A DNA stretch of 64,000 nucleotides from an uncultured Coriobacteriaceae bacterium (GTDB taxonomy: Bacteria > Actinomycetota > Coriobacteriia > Coriobacteriales > Atopobiaceae): positions 62,001 through 126,000 of the forward strand of contig CACYWP010000001.1 of NCBI GenBank assembly GCA_902778135.1. Reading direction: 5' to 3'. Within the stretch, counting starts at the first letter, position 1. Each line of letters opens with the position of its first letter. Shown here piece by piece: positions 8,331-17,091 of this stretch. The notes beneath the pieces are model-generated. The model worked only from the letters and a program-made list of their open reading frames with translations. It searched no databases and was not told the DNA's origin. Both the position numbers and the translations under genes were made by a program.

Positions 8331-9506
8331 CTACGTGCCGTACGGTGCCCGCGCGCGGTCGAGGTAGGCGAGGAAGCCCTGCACCATCTGGCGGTGGTCC
8401 TCGACCAGCTGGTCGCGCGAAACACCGCGCAGCACCTTGGCCCACGGGCCGCTGCGCAGCACGAGCTCCGCGGGAGGCTCCTCCATCACGATGCCCGAAC
8501 CCGCTGAGGTGAGCCACCGGAAGAAGGTGTACGCCTGGGGGACCTTGAGCAGGGTGAGGGACGTTGCGCCTGGGTCGCCATGCGACCCCTCGTGCTGCCC
8601 GAACCGAAGGCCGAAGCCAAACCGGTCGAACAGCAGGTTGGTGGCATCGGAACGCACGCGGAAGAAGACGAGGCGCTGGGGCCCGGTGACCATGTCGAAG
8701 CCCTCCGCCATGCGCCGGCGCGCGCTGCGTCGCAGGTCGTAGACCTTGCGACTGCGGTCTGCGCTCTCGTCGGAGACCCGCGCGTCGACCATGCGGTCTG
8801 CGCGGGAGAGGGTCAGCTCGATGCCGTGACGCCAGGGTGTGGGCGTGTAGGTCTCCACGTAGTAGTTGTTCTCGGAGAAGTAGAGGGCGATGGGCGTCTC
8901 CACGCGCAGCAGGCTCCCGTCCTCGCCCTCGAGGTGGATCGTCCTTCCGGTGAAGTCAGTGTAGGTGTAGGAGAACTCGACCTTCCTCCCCATCTCCAGG
9001 CTGCGCGTGACGACGTCGATGGTCTCGAACACCTGCTGGTAGCTCTTCCTCACGCGCTGGTCGACGTGTATCTGGCCGGCAAGGTCGGCTTCCTGGTGGC
9101 GGCTGACCAGGTCGAAGAGGTCCTCCTGCAGCTCGGCGCTCTGCTCGACGGTGAGGAAGCGCGAGGACTGGACCGCGTTGACCAGCATGCGCACCTTTGC
9201 GGGGGTCAGCTGCGTGCGCTCGCACCAATAGCCGAGGGGCGTGACGTGGACGAGCAGGTCGAAGTAGCCTGCCTGCCGTATGGCGTGGACGTCTGCGGCG
9301 ACGGTGTTCTCGGAGGGGGCGCGGGACGTCCCGAACTTGTGCTCGAGCACCATGCGGACATCCGCGTTGGAGAGGGGGTGGTCGGCATCGGTGAGGGTCT
9401 GCAGGACGACCATGACGCAGAGCAGTCGCTGCCGTGCGTTCTCGCAGCTCAAGCTGTCTGGGAGGAGGTCTGCGAGCGCCGACGCCTCCAGGGGTGTGAT
9501 GGCCAT
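8331..9506 (-). CDS. WYL-domain transcriptional regulator
   Basis: 391-residue regulator. The N-terminal 90 residues form a winged helix-turn-helix region (QRLLCVMVVLQTL...SENTVAADVHAIRQAGY), followed by a linker and a WYL domain with KVEFSYTYTDFTGRTIHLEG and a variant of the nucleotide-binding core (TPIALYFSENNYYVETY), then a WCX-like C-terminal part. WYL regulators sense nucleic acids or nucleotides. I chose ATG 9506 because AAAGGTG sits at the right distance; the frame is open for 15 codons further upstream without a site. It is divergent from rtcB with 135 bases between, so it may control that RNA ligase. Confidence 0.8.
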   Translation of the reverse strand: MAITPLEASALADLLPDSLSCENARQRLLCVMVVLQTLTDADHPLSNADVRMVLEHKFGTSRAPSENTVAADVHAIRQAGYFDLLVHVTPLGYWCERTQLTPAKVRMLVNAVQSSRFLTVEQSAELQEDLFDLVSRHQEADLAGQIHVDQRVRKSYQQVFETIDVVTRSLEMGRKVEFSYTYTDFTGRTIHLEGEDGSLLRVETPIALYFSENNYYVETYTPTPWRHGIELTLSRADRMVDARVSDESADRSRKVYDLRRSARRRMAEGFDMVTGPQRLVFFRVRSDATNLLFDRFGFGLRFGQHEGSHGDPGATSLTLLKVPQAYTFFRWLTSAGSGIVMEEPPAELVLRSGPWAKVLRGVSRDQLVEDHRQMVQGFLAYLDRARAPYGT

Positions 9507-9641
9507 GGCGTGCACCTTTCGTCGCGAGCCTGGGCCCTTGGGCAGGACCACCTCAAGATTCTAAGGCGATTGGACTCATTTCGCGAGCGGTTGGGCCCTC
9601 TCTGTGCCATATAGTCTGCTCAACGCAGTAGGAGGTGCGAG

Positions 9642-10874
9642 ATGTTCGAGATACAGGGGGCCTTTGCGACGGCGAAGTGCTTCGCCACGCAGGTGGAGGA
9701 GCAGGCGATCGACCAGATACGGACCATGTGCGACACGCCCTTCACCGAGGGGTGCCAGGTGCGCATCATGCCTGACGTGCACGCCGGCAAGGGCTGCACG
9801 ATCGGCACCACGATGACCATACGCGACAAGGTGGTTCCCAACGTCGTGGGCGTGGACATAGGCTGTGGCATGTACACGGTCAACCTCGGCAAGGACGAGA
9901 TCGACCTCGCGCGGCTGGACGCCGTCTGCCATGAGGTGCCGAGCGGCTTCGACGTGTGGGAGGGTCGCCAGAGGCGATTCGACCTGCAGCAGCTCTCCTG
10001 TGCCCGCAGCCTGAAGAACGGGCGTCGCATCGAGCGTGCCATCGGGACCCTGGGCGGCGGCAACCACTTCATCGAGGTGGACCGAGCCGCGGACGGCACC
10101 AACTACCTCGTCATCCACTCGGGCAGCCGAAACCTGGGCACGCAGGTCGCATCCCATCACCAGGGCCTGGCGATAGACCTGCACAGTGGGATGGGGACGT
10201 ACTTCGAGGAGCGGGACCGCATCATCGAGCAGTACAAGGCGCAGGGTCGTCGAAACGAGATCCAGAAGGCGCTCAAGCGCCTGCGCCGCACCCGCCGCGA
10301 CCCTGACGTGACACCCGACCTGTGCTGGCTGGAGGGCAGCTACCTGGACGACTACCTGCACGACGTCGCGCTGTGCCAGGACTACGCCCGCCTCAACCGC
10401 GAGACGATGGCGGAGGTCATCGTCGAGCGCGCGGGACTCGTGGCGGGAGAGGCCTTCCACACCATCCACAACTACATCGACACCGACGAGATGATCCTGC
10501 GCAAGGGGGCCATCGCGGCGCACGAGGGCGAGCTGGTGCTGATACCCCTCAACATGCGCGACGGTTCGGTGCTGGCGCGGGGCAGGGGCAACGCGGACTG
10601 GAACCTCTCGGCCCCGCACGGGGCGGGCCGCACGCTCTCGCGCACCGCAGCGCGCAGCCAGCTCTCCCTGGAGGAGTACCGTGCCCAGATGGCGGGCATC
10701 TACACCACCTGCATCTGCGAGGAGACGCTCGACGAGGCCCCGGGTGCCTACAAGTCGCGCGAGGACATCATCGGTCCCCTGGCCGACTCGGTCGACATCG
10801 TGGAGGAGCTGCGGCCCATCTACAACTTCAAGGCGACGGCAGCCTCGTTCTGGCAGGCAGCGAGCAACGGATAG
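9642..10874 (+). CDS. rtcB: RNA-splicing ligase RtcB
   Basis: 410-residue RtcB, which joins RNA 2',3'-cyclic phosphate or 3'-phosphate ends to 5'-OH ends using GTP and manganese. Seen motifs include MPDVHAGKGCTIG, GVDIGCGM (metal-binding Cys), GTLGGGNHFIEVD, HSGSRNLG and SAPHGAGRTLSRT with the guanylylated His region near the C-terminus. AGGAGGTG precedes ATG 9642. No archease or RtcA gene is nearby. The divergent WYL regulator and RtcB may form an RNA-damage or tRNA-repair module. The next gene starts 262 bases downstream behind a hairpin, so rtcB is likely monocistronic. Confidence 0.95.
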   Translation: MFEIQGAFATAKCFATQVEEQAIDQIRTMCDTPFTEGCQVRIMPDVHAGKGCTIGTTMTIRDKVVPNVVGVDIGCGMYTVNLGKDEIDLARLDAVCHEVPSGFDVWEGRQRRFDLQQLSCARSLKNGRRIERAIGTLGGGNHFIEVDRAADGTNYLVIHSGSRNLGTQVASHHQGLAIDLHSGMGTYFEERDRIIEQYKAQGRRNEIQKALKRLRRTRRDPDVTPDLCWLEGSYLDDYLHDVALCQDYARLNRETMAEVIVERAGLVAGEAFHTIHNYIDTDEMILRKGAIAAHEGELVLIPLNMRDGSVLARGRGNADWNLSAPHGAGRTLSRTAARSQLSLEEYRAQMAGIYTTCICEETLDEAPGAYKSREDIIGPLADSVDIVEELRPIYNFKATAASFWQAASNG

Positions 10875-10894
10875 CGCGTCGGAGGAGGCGCCAT

Positions 10895-10926
10895 GCCGGG
10901 TGTCCGGGGTCTCCCGGGCACCCGGC
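10895..10926 (+). terminator. Hairpin after rtcB
   Basis: GCCGGGTG at 10895-10902 pairs with CACCCGGC at 10919-10926, with further pairing inside (TCCGGG/CCCGGG region). It lies just after the rtcB stop and is probably its terminator. The same GCCGGGTG/CACCCGGC arms recur at 37741-37761. Confidence 0.6.
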
Positions 10927-11136
10927 TTGCGCACGCCTCGCGACGCGCGATGCCGAAGGCCCGACTGGCGGGGGAGGGCCCGTCGCGGCGGTGTCTGCGA
11001 GATATGCTGCGCAATCCGATATTTGAGCTGCTATCATTACGAAGCTCGAGTGCAGCGGCCGCGCATGGAGTTGGCGGTCGACCCGAAGCGATGGGCGACG
11101 GCGCTCCCCGCGCCGACGTGGACGGAAGGATTGCAG

Positions 11137-12471
11137 ATGGCTGGCAGCGAACCCCAGAGACGCATGGGCAAGGACCTTGGGCTGGCGACGGCCACCTCCA
11201 TCGTCGTGGGGTGCGTCATCGGCGCCGGTGTCTTCTTCAAGCCCTACGCGATCTACCAGGCGACCGGCGGGGCCCCTGGCATGGGCATCCTGGCGTGGGT
11301 CGTGGGAGGCCTGCTGTCCCTGTTCGGTGCCCTGACCTTCGCCGAGGTGGCCGTCATGATACCCAAGACGGGCGGCATGGTCGCGTACCTCTCCGAGGCC
11401 TACGACGAGCGCCTGGGCTTTCTGGCGGGCTGGATGCAGGTCGTCATCTTCTATCCGTCGTTCCTTGCCGGCTACGGCGTGAAGGTCGGGTCCGAGCTCG
11501 CCGAATACGTCGGCCCGCAGCTCGCGCTACCCATAGCCCTCATCGTCATCACCGCCCTCGTGGCCATCAACGTCCGCGGGTCCAAGGCGGCCAGCGGCAT
11601 GCAGGTCGTCTCGACCGTCTGCAAGCTGGTGCCTCTGGTGCTGCTCATCGTCTTCGGATTCGTGCGCGGCGGGGGCAACCCCATCCTCGCCCCGGTGGTC
11701 GGGGAGGGCGTCGGTGCGGCGGGTGCGCTGGGCTCGACGCTGCTCGCGGTGCTCTTTGCCTTCGAGGGCTGGACCAACGTCGGCGCCATCGCCGGCGAGA
11801 TGCGCGACCCCGCGCGCGACCTGCCGCGCGCCATCGTGGGCGGCGTGTCCATCATCATGGCCGTCTACCTTGCCATCAACGTGGCCTACCTGTGGGTGCT
11901 GCCGGCCAGCGAGCTGATGGCGCTGGAGTCGCCTGCCGCCGCCGTTGCGGTGCGCCTCTTCGGGCCCGTCGGTGGGACCATCATCAAGTGTGGCATCATC
12001 GTCTCGGTCGTCGGGGCGGGCAACGGCTTCCTCATGTCGGGCTCGCGCGTCGCCTACCAGCTGGCGGAGCAGCGCACGCTGCCGGCCAGCGAACGCCTCG
12101 CCGCCATCAACGACCGGCACGTTCCGGCCAACTCGGTCATCCTCGTGGGCCTGCTGGCCTGCCTCTATTCGCTGAGCGGGGAGTTCGACCTGCTCACCGA
12201 CCTGGGCGTCTTCTCCTGCTGGGTGTTCTACACGCTGACCTTCGCCTGCGTCATGCGACTGCGTCGCACCCGCCCCGAGCTGCCGCGCGCCTATCGCGTC
12301 CCCGGCTATCCGGTCGTTCCGGTCCTGGCGATCCTCGGCGGCCTCTACGTCATCGCCAGCCAGCTGTTCCTCTCCGGGTGGCGCGGTCTGACGATGTCGC
12401 TCTTCAGCGTTGCGATCACCCTGGTCGGCCTGCCCGTATACCTGCTCGTCCGGCGCGGCGCGTCCAGATAG
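11137..12471 (+). CDS. APC-superfamily amino acid permease
   Basis: 444-residue, 12-helix permease of the amino acid-polyamine-organocation superfamily, closest in feel to the L-type/SteT group. TM1 has the substrate-backbone motif VVGCVIGAGVFFKPY, TM6 has LLAVLFAFEGWTNVGAIAGEM, and RDLPRAIVGG follows. It should exchange or import a neutral amino acid across the cytoplasmic membrane. ATG 11137 has GGAAGG eight bases upstream; the open frame reaches much further back but through the rtcB gene. The 262-base region upstream contains the rtcB hairpin and no other recognised signal. Confidence 0.85.
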   Translation: MAGSEPQRRMGKDLGLATATSIVVGCVIGAGVFFKPYAIYQATGGAPGMGILAWVVGGLLSLFGALTFAEVAVMIPKTGGMVAYLSEAYDERLGFLAGWMQVVIFYPSFLAGYGVKVGSELAEYVGPQLALPIALIVITALVAINVRGSKAASGMQVVSTVCKLVPLVLLIVFGFVRGGGNPILAPVVGEGVGAAGALGSTLLAVLFAFEGWTNVGAIAGEMRDPARDLPRAIVGGVSIIMAVYLAINVAYLWVLPASELMALESPAAAVAVRLFGPVGGTIIKCGIIVSVVGAGNGFLMSGSRVAYQLAEQRTLPASERLAAINDRHVPANSVILVGLLACLYSLSGEFDLLTDLGVFSCWVFYTLTFACVMRLRRTRPELPRAYRVPGYPVVPVLAILGGLYVIASQLFLSGWRGLTMSLFSVAITLVGLPVYLLVRRGASR

Positions 12472-12666
12472 GCGGGACCGAGGGCACGTCCATCCCTCGG
12501 CGTGCGGACGGGACGTTCGCCCGATCCCGCTGGTCGCGCCCCGGAAACGGAAGCGCCCGTCCTCCCGCACAGCCGTCGTTTGGCGGATTGGCATGCGGTC
12601 CAGTCATTTGTTCCCAGCCTTCATGCTAGTGTCGAGGGAGGAACCCCCATGTCGAAGGGAGATAGC

Positions 12667-13512
12667 ATGAAACGTCATCTGACACTGTTGTGGGCTGTGC
12701 TTTTGGGCGTGAGCATGATGGGGTTGCCCGCATGCGGCGGCTCCGGCAAGACGGAGGGGGCCGCTCCCGCAGAGGTCGAGGAGGCCAAGGTCGACCCCGC
12801 CGAGAAGTTCGTCGGTGAATGGAAGATGGCTGCCATGCAGTTCCAGGGCATGACCGTCGTCGGCGAATTCAGCATGATTCTCGACACCGACGCGACCATG
12901 AACCTCACGCTGAGCGAGGATGGTACGGGCTCGATGACCATGAATGAGGACGAGGCGTCCCTGACCTGGGAGCTGGTCGATGACGAGACGGCCGCCCTGA
13001 CCGTGGTGCGGGAGGAGAGCGGGGACGAGGGCTCGGACGACCTCGAGAGCGTCGTCTCCGAAGACGACACGCTCAACATCACCTACCAGGACGACGGCCT
13101 GCTGCTGGAGCTCAAGGACGAGGAGACCGAGGGGAGCGTCCTGTTCACCACGGATGGCACCGCCCCCGCATACCCGGTCCTCTCGATTGACGATGCCACG
13201 GCGATCACGTCGGCAGACGACCTGGTCGGCGAGTGGAAGCTGACGGGCATGAACTTCTTCGGTGCCACGATGTACGGCGAGGCCGAGACGCTGGCGGAGA
13301 TGGTGGGCGATTCCGCCGACACGACGCTGGTCATCTCCGAGGACGGCAACGCGAAGATAATGGGCGAGGACGTCACGTGGAGCGTCGGGGAAGAGGGTGC
13401 GACGATCGACTTCGGAGGCACCGAGGTATCCCTGGTCTCGCTCGGCGAGGGTGTCGCCATCGACTTCAACGAGGTCATCGGCATGGACATGGTGCTGCTG
13501 TTCACCAAGTAG
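12667..13512 (+). CDS. Lipoprotein with two tandem lipocalin-like repeats
   Basis: 281 residues from ATG 12667 (GGGAG six bases upstream; an in-frame ATG at 12649 with GGGAGGA is almost as good). Signal peptide MKRHLTLLWAVLLGVSMMG with lipobox LPAC. The mature protein has two similar halves, each starting with a GEWK strand: FVGEWKMAAMQFQGM (about residue 50) and LVGEWKLTGMNFFGA (about 195), each followed by alternating strands with SEDG turns. This resembles small extracytoplasmic lipocalin-like domains of gut and oral Firmicutes and Actinobacteria. Function unknown. It is strongly acidic and has few basic residues after the anchor. Confidence 0.75.
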   Translation: MKRHLTLLWAVLLGVSMMGLPACGGSGKTEGAAPAEVEEAKVDPAEKFVGEWKMAAMQFQGMTVVGEFSMILDTDATMNLTLSEDGTGSMTMNEDEASLTWELVDDETAALTVVREESGDEGSDDLESVVSEDDTLNITYQDDGLLLELKDEETEGSVLFTTDGTAPAYPVLSIDDATAITSADDLVGEWKLTGMNFFGATMYGEAETLAEMVGDSADTTLVISEDGNAKIMGEDVTWSVGEEGATIDFGGTEVSLVSLGEGVAIDFNEVIGMDMVLLFTK

Positions 13513-13567
13513 CGCACACCCGACAGACGGTGACGCGGGCGCGTGCCGGCAACGGTGCGCGCCCGTT

Positions 13568-15352
13568 TCAGTCGAGGGCCCTGCGCTGGTAGAGGTCGTG
13601 ATCGAAGAAGCCCAGCCCCCGGTAGTAGTTGCGGGTGCCGACTGCGCTGATGACGTCGATGGCCGCAAAGCCCGCCTCGCGCGCCAGCGCACACGCCTCC
13701 TCGACCAGCTGGCGGCCGAGACCCGCGTGCTGCGCCGCCCCATGCTGCGACGATCCCAGGCCGGCCACGCGCCCGTAGACGTGGACCTCGCGGATCATCG
13801 CCACGTCGCCCCCCTTGGGAAGCGACAGGCGCAGGAACCCGGCGATGCGTCCCTGCGGCGTCACCCACTGGAGGAAGCGCTCGTCGCTGACGGTGGTCGG
13901 ATAGCCGATGCAGTCGAGGCGCAGCTCGGACGGATCGACGTCATCGGTCGCCACCTCGCGCATGCGTATCTCCCGCACCGTGGCCTCGCGTTCCCGCAGG
14001 CGTGCCTCGACCATCTGGCGTAGGTTGGTCTTCTTGTTGCCCGCGACGATGTCGGTGGTGGATATGTCGCGGATCATGCGCGAGATGCGCGTGTAGGCGG
14101 GCGTCGCCAGCGTGTCGGCCACCAGCAGCTCGACCAGCTCGTCGTGGCCATAAGGCTGCCAGGCGCCAGTGGCGTAGGCTTCCATCAGGTGGGCGCTCTC
14201 CACCAGGCAGCAGGGATAGAGCTTCACCTCGTCCGGGCAGAACCGCTCGTCAGAGATGAGGCGCCGGTAGTCCGCCTCGTCGGAGGCGGTCGTGGCACCG
14301 AGCAGGTTGGCCATGAAGTGCACCTGGATCTTGAATCCCGCCAGGCGCAGGGAGGCGAAGGCGCCCACGATCTGCTCGAGCGACACGTTGCGGTGGTTGG
14401 CCGCCAGGATCTGCTCGTCGAGGCTCTGGATGCCCATCTGTATCTTGGTGCAGCCCAGCTCGCGCATCTGCCGGGCGGTCTGGGGCGTGATGAGGTCGGG
14501 TCTCGTCTCGATGGTCAGGCCGACGACGCGATGGGATGCGGTCTCGTTGTAGGCGTGCTCCCGCCACAGGTCACCTGGCGTGGCGCGCTGCCATGCGGAG
14601 GCGCGCTGCCATTCGTCGCGTCTGCCCTGGATGGCAATGGCCTCGTTGTAGGTGCTCGTTCCGGCGTTGACGTCGCGCTGCAGGGAGGAGGTGCGCCGCA
14701 GCAGCTCGTCGCGGTCGTAGGTGCATCCGCAGGCACGGTAGCGCCGGTCCCGCTCCTCGGGGCCGTCCCCCTCGTAGCCGCGCCCGCCGAAGTCGTTGAC
14801 GGCGCGGAACAGCTCGGTCACGTACCACAGCTGGTAGTCGCGCGGGTAGTCGCTCCATGTGCCTCCCAGCACGATCAGCTCGACCTTGTCGGTGATGTGG
14901 CCCATCTCGGACAGGGCCACCAGACGCGAGCGGACCTGCAGGTAGGGGTCGAAGTAGTTGCGCTCCGCACGCTGGCATGCCGGCTCGTCGGCCAGGTAGC
15001 TCTTGGGCATGCGCACGTCGTTGGGGCAGTAGAGGCAGTCGCTGGAGCAGGGCCAGGGCTTGGTGATGACGGTGATGGTGGCGACGCCCGACGCGGTGCG
15101 CCGCGGCTTCATCTGCAGCAGCCGCAGCAGCACCCGCTCGGTGGCGGGGTCGACCTGCCAGGACTGCCAGTGCGCCTGGTCGTTCTGCCTGACGGAGAGG
15201 TAGTAGGGCAGCAGCCTGCGCTTGGCGACGCGGCGCAGCTGGTCGTGGGTGGCGCGGTTGTGCCGGCGCAGCAGGCGGTCGAGCCATGCCGCGTCGAGCG
15301 GCTGGTCGTTCGCCTTGATGGCCGCGATAATGTCCAGAAGCGCCTGTTCCAT
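13568..15352 (-). CDS. elp3: Elp3-type tRNA uridine-34 carboxymethylating radical SAM/GNAT enzyme
   Basis: 594 residues from ATG 15352. After an N-terminal tRNA-binding region comes a radical SAM core: KPWPCSSDCLYCPNDVRMPK supplies the cluster cysteines, followed by DEPACQRAERNYFDPYLQV. The C-terminal GNAT acetyl-CoA domain has AQHAGLGRQLVEEACALARE and RNYYRGLGFFDHD. In archaea and some bacteria single-chain Elp3 makes 5-carboxymethyluridine at wobble position 34 from acetyl-CoA and SAM. There is no Shine-Dalgarno before the ATG and a -10 element sits 9-14 bases upstream, so the message is probably leaderless or nearly so. The gene divergent from it encodes a Trm9-like methyltransferase that would act on the Elp3 product. 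Confidence 0.9.
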   Translation of the reverse strand: MEQALLDIIAAIKANDQPLDAAWLDRLLRRHNRATHDQLRRVAKRRLLPYYLSVRQNDQAHWQSWQVDPATERVLLRLLQMKPRRTASGVATITVITKPWPCSSDCLYCPNDVRMPKSYLADEPACQRAERNYFDPYLQVRSRLVALSEMGHITDKVELIVLGGTWSDYPRDYQLWYVTELFRAVNDFGGRGYEGDGPEERDRRYRACGCTYDRDELLRRTSSLQRDVNAGTSTYNEAIAIQGRRDEWQRASAWQRATPGDLWREHAYNETASHRVVGLTIETRPDLITPQTARQMRELGCTKIQMGIQSLDEQILAANHRNVSLEQIVGAFASLRLAGFKIQVHFMANLLGATTASDEADYRRLISDERFCPDEVKLYPCCLVESAHLMEAYATGAWQPYGHDELVELLVADTLATPAYTRISRMIRDISTTDIVAGNKKTNLRQMVEARLREREATVREIRMREVATDDVDPSELRLDCIGYPTTVSDERFLQWVTPQGRIAGFLRLSLPKGGDVAMIREVHVYGRVAGLGSSQHGAAQHAGLGRQLVEEACALAREAGFAAIDVISAVGTRNYYRGLGFFDHDLYQRRALD

Positions 15353-15360
15353 GGTTGGAC

Positions 15361-15368
15361 AGTATACT
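15361..15368. promoter_or_regulatory. Palindromic -10 element shared by elp3 and the methyltransferase
   Basis: AGTATACT is its own reverse complement, so it gives a TATACT -10 hexamer on each strand (15363-15368 on plus, 15366-15361 on minus). On the plus strand the expected transcription start falls on or next to the A of ATG 15375; on the minus strand it falls two or so bases before ATG 15352. Neither gene has a Shine-Dalgarno. No good -35 is visible on either side. Confidence 0.55.
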
Positions 15369-15374
15369 TGAGCC

Positions 15375-16103
15375 ATGGACGAGAAGACCGCACGCTGCCT
15401 CAGCGACCTGACCACAGACTTCTATCGGCACGTCAGCACGTCGTTTTCCGCGACGCGGCAGACGTCCTGGCCGGGCTGGCTGCGGTTGGTGGGGGAGGCG
15501 GGCCTGGTCGCGGGCGAAGAGGTTGACGTGTTGGACCTGGCCTGCGGAAACGCGCGCTTCGAGCGCTTTCTCGCCGGGCAGGGGCTGGTCGTCAGCTCCT
15601 GGGCCGTCGATGGGTGCGACGAGTTGGCGGACCTCGCCAGCGTTCCCGATGGATGCCACCTTTCCTACCAGCGCATGGACATCACCCGGACCCTGCTGGA
15701 TGGGCGCGGCCTGTCTGCGGCCATCGATGCGCCGCCATGCGACTTGGCGGTCTCGTTCGGCTTCCTGCACCATGTCCCAGGCCAGGACCTGCGCGCCCTC
15801 GTGCTGGACGCGCTGGTGGACCACGTGCGGCCGGGCGGGGTGGTTGCCGTGTCGCTCTGGCAGTTTGCCCGCGACGACCGCCTGCTGGCGAAGGCGATGC
15901 CCGTGGAGGGTGGCGACGAGGGGGACTACCTGCTGGGCTGGCAGGACAGGACGGACGTGCGCCGGTACTGCCACAGCTTCTCGGAGGACGAGGTCGACGA
16001 GCTGGCGGCGTCCTGTCGTGGGAGGGCGTCGGAGGTCGCGCGTTTCTCCGCGGACGGTCGGACCGCCGACCTGAACCGCTACCTGCTCCTGCGCAGGCGA
16101 TAG
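15375..16103 (+). CDS. Trm9/ALKBH8-like tRNA wobble-uridine methyltransferase
   Basis: 242-residue class I SAM methyltransferase. SAM-binding motif I is VLDLACGNARF (about residue 52-62). Beyond the generic fold, four features match my memory of the Trm9/ALKBH8 family: the N-terminal signature SFSATRQTSWPGW (family: FSxTRxxxWP), LHHVP, RPGGVVAVSLWQF, and the late motif DYLLGWQDRTDVRRYCHSFS resembling the family's PW...RYYHxF. Trm9 methylates carboxymethyluridine-34 to the mcm5U ester. Divergent elp3 would make exactly that substrate. The start ATG has no ribosome-binding site and lies seven bases after a TATACT -10, so a leaderless transcript is likely. The Trm112 partner known in eukaryotes is not seen here. 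Confidence 0.75.
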   Translation: MDEKTARCLSDLTTDFYRHVSTSFSATRQTSWPGWLRLVGEAGLVAGEEVDVLDLACGNARFERFLAGQGLVVSSWAVDGCDELADLASVPDGCHLSYQRMDITRTLLDGRGLSAAIDAPPCDLAVSFGFLHHVPGQDLRALVLDALVDHVRPGGVVAVSLWQFARDDRLLAKAMPVEGGDEGDYLLGWQDRTDVRRYCHSFSEDEVDELAASCRGRASEVARFSADGRTADLNRYLLLRRR

Positions 16104-16177
16104 GTGGCTGCCGTCGACCTGTCGTGCGACGTCCCATCTGACGACGGCGGGCCTGGGGGCGGGCGACGGCAACGAAA

Positions 16178-16207
16178 ACGGGGCCCGTCGCATGCGACGG
16201 GCCCCGT
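16178..16207. terminator. Perfect 30-base palindromic terminator
   Basis: ACGGGGCCCGTCGCA followed directly by its reverse complement. It sits between the convergent methyltransferase and aquaporin genes, preceded on the plus strand by GAAA and so giving a short U-rich tail for minus-strand transcripts. Confidence 0.75.
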
Positions 16208-16228
16208 ACGGAAGACGATTCGGATGGC

Positions 16229-16924
16229 CTAGCGGGCCTTGCCCTCCAGGTACTGGTAGGCGATGGCGGCGAGGGCAGCGCCTGCGAGCGGGCCGACGAT
16301 GAAGACCCAGAGGCTGCCCAGCGGGGCGATGTTGCCGGTGACGGCGGCGACGACGGCGGGGCCGAAGCTGCGGGCGGGGTTGACGGAGGTGCCCGTCAGG
16401 CCGATGCCCAGGATGTGCACGAAGGTGAGGGTGGCGCCGATGACCAGGCCGGCGAACGAGCCGTGCCTGGCCTTCTTGGAGGTGACGCCCAGGATGGTGA
16501 GCACGAAGATGAAGGTGAGGATGATCTCGACCAGCAGACCGGCGATGGCGCTGCCGTTGACGCCGGCGAGGCCGTTGGTGCCCAGGCCGCCCGTCATGTC
16601 GACGACGCCGCCGAGGGCGAAGATGACCTTCAGCAGGATGCCGCCCAGCAGGGCGCCGAGGACCTGCGAGATGGAGTAGCCGACGAGGTCGACGGCGTCG
16701 ATGCCGCCGGAGAGGAACACGGCCAGCGAGACGGCCGGGTTGACGTGGCAGCCGGAGATGTTGCCGATGCTGTAGGCCATGGCGACGATGGACAGGCCAA
16801 AGGCCAGGGCGGTCAGCAGGTAGCCGCTGCCGCTGGCGGCATCGCAACCGACGAGCATGGCCGTGCCGCAGCCCATGGTGACCAGGACGCATGTGCCGAT
16901 GAGCTCCGAGATGTATTTCTTCAT
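16229..16924 (-). CDS. aqpZ: Aquaporin / MIP-family channel
   Basis: 231-residue six-helix channel with both half-helix signatures: SGCHVNPAVSLAVF and GTSVNPARSFGPAV. It should conduct water, and possibly small neutral solutes, across the cytoplasmic membrane. The residues around the NPA boxes (His after SGC, Cys absent, R in NPARS) favour a water-type AqpZ over a glycerol facilitator, which usually has NPARD; this is a moderately confident distinction. AAGGAA lies upstream of ATG 16924; the frame continues open upstream but only through the neighbouring dehydratase on the same strand in another frame. It is followed by a strong terminator. Confidence 0.85.
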   Translation of the reverse strand: MKKYISELIGTCVLVTMGCGTAMLVGCDAASGSGYLLTALAFGLSIVAMAYSIGNISGCHVNPAVSLAVFLSGGIDAVDLVGYSISQVLGALLGGILLKVIFALGGVVDMTGGLGTNGLAGVNGSAIAGLLVEIILTFIFVLTILGVTSKKARHGSFAGLVIGATLTFVHILGIGLTGTSVNPARSFGPAVVAAVTGNIAPLGSLWVFIVGPLAGAALAAIAYQYLEGKAR

Positions 16925-17091
16925 GTTCGTTCCTTCCCTTGAACGTGCAGACGCGGGGGCTGGCTTCCGCAAGAGAAACCGGCCCGCAATTATCCCACTG
17001 ACCATGCGAACCCACCAACTCGTGACAGAGTGGACACACACGGGACGCAGGCCTATGGGCGTCATGCGCTCGTCCGTGAGCCTGCCGCCGC

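Noticed and set aside
14571..17039. 822-codon minus frame spanning elp3, the methyltransferase and aquaporin
   Set aside because: It crosses three recognised genes and a terminator in another frame and has repetitive Arg/His composition. It is a shadow.
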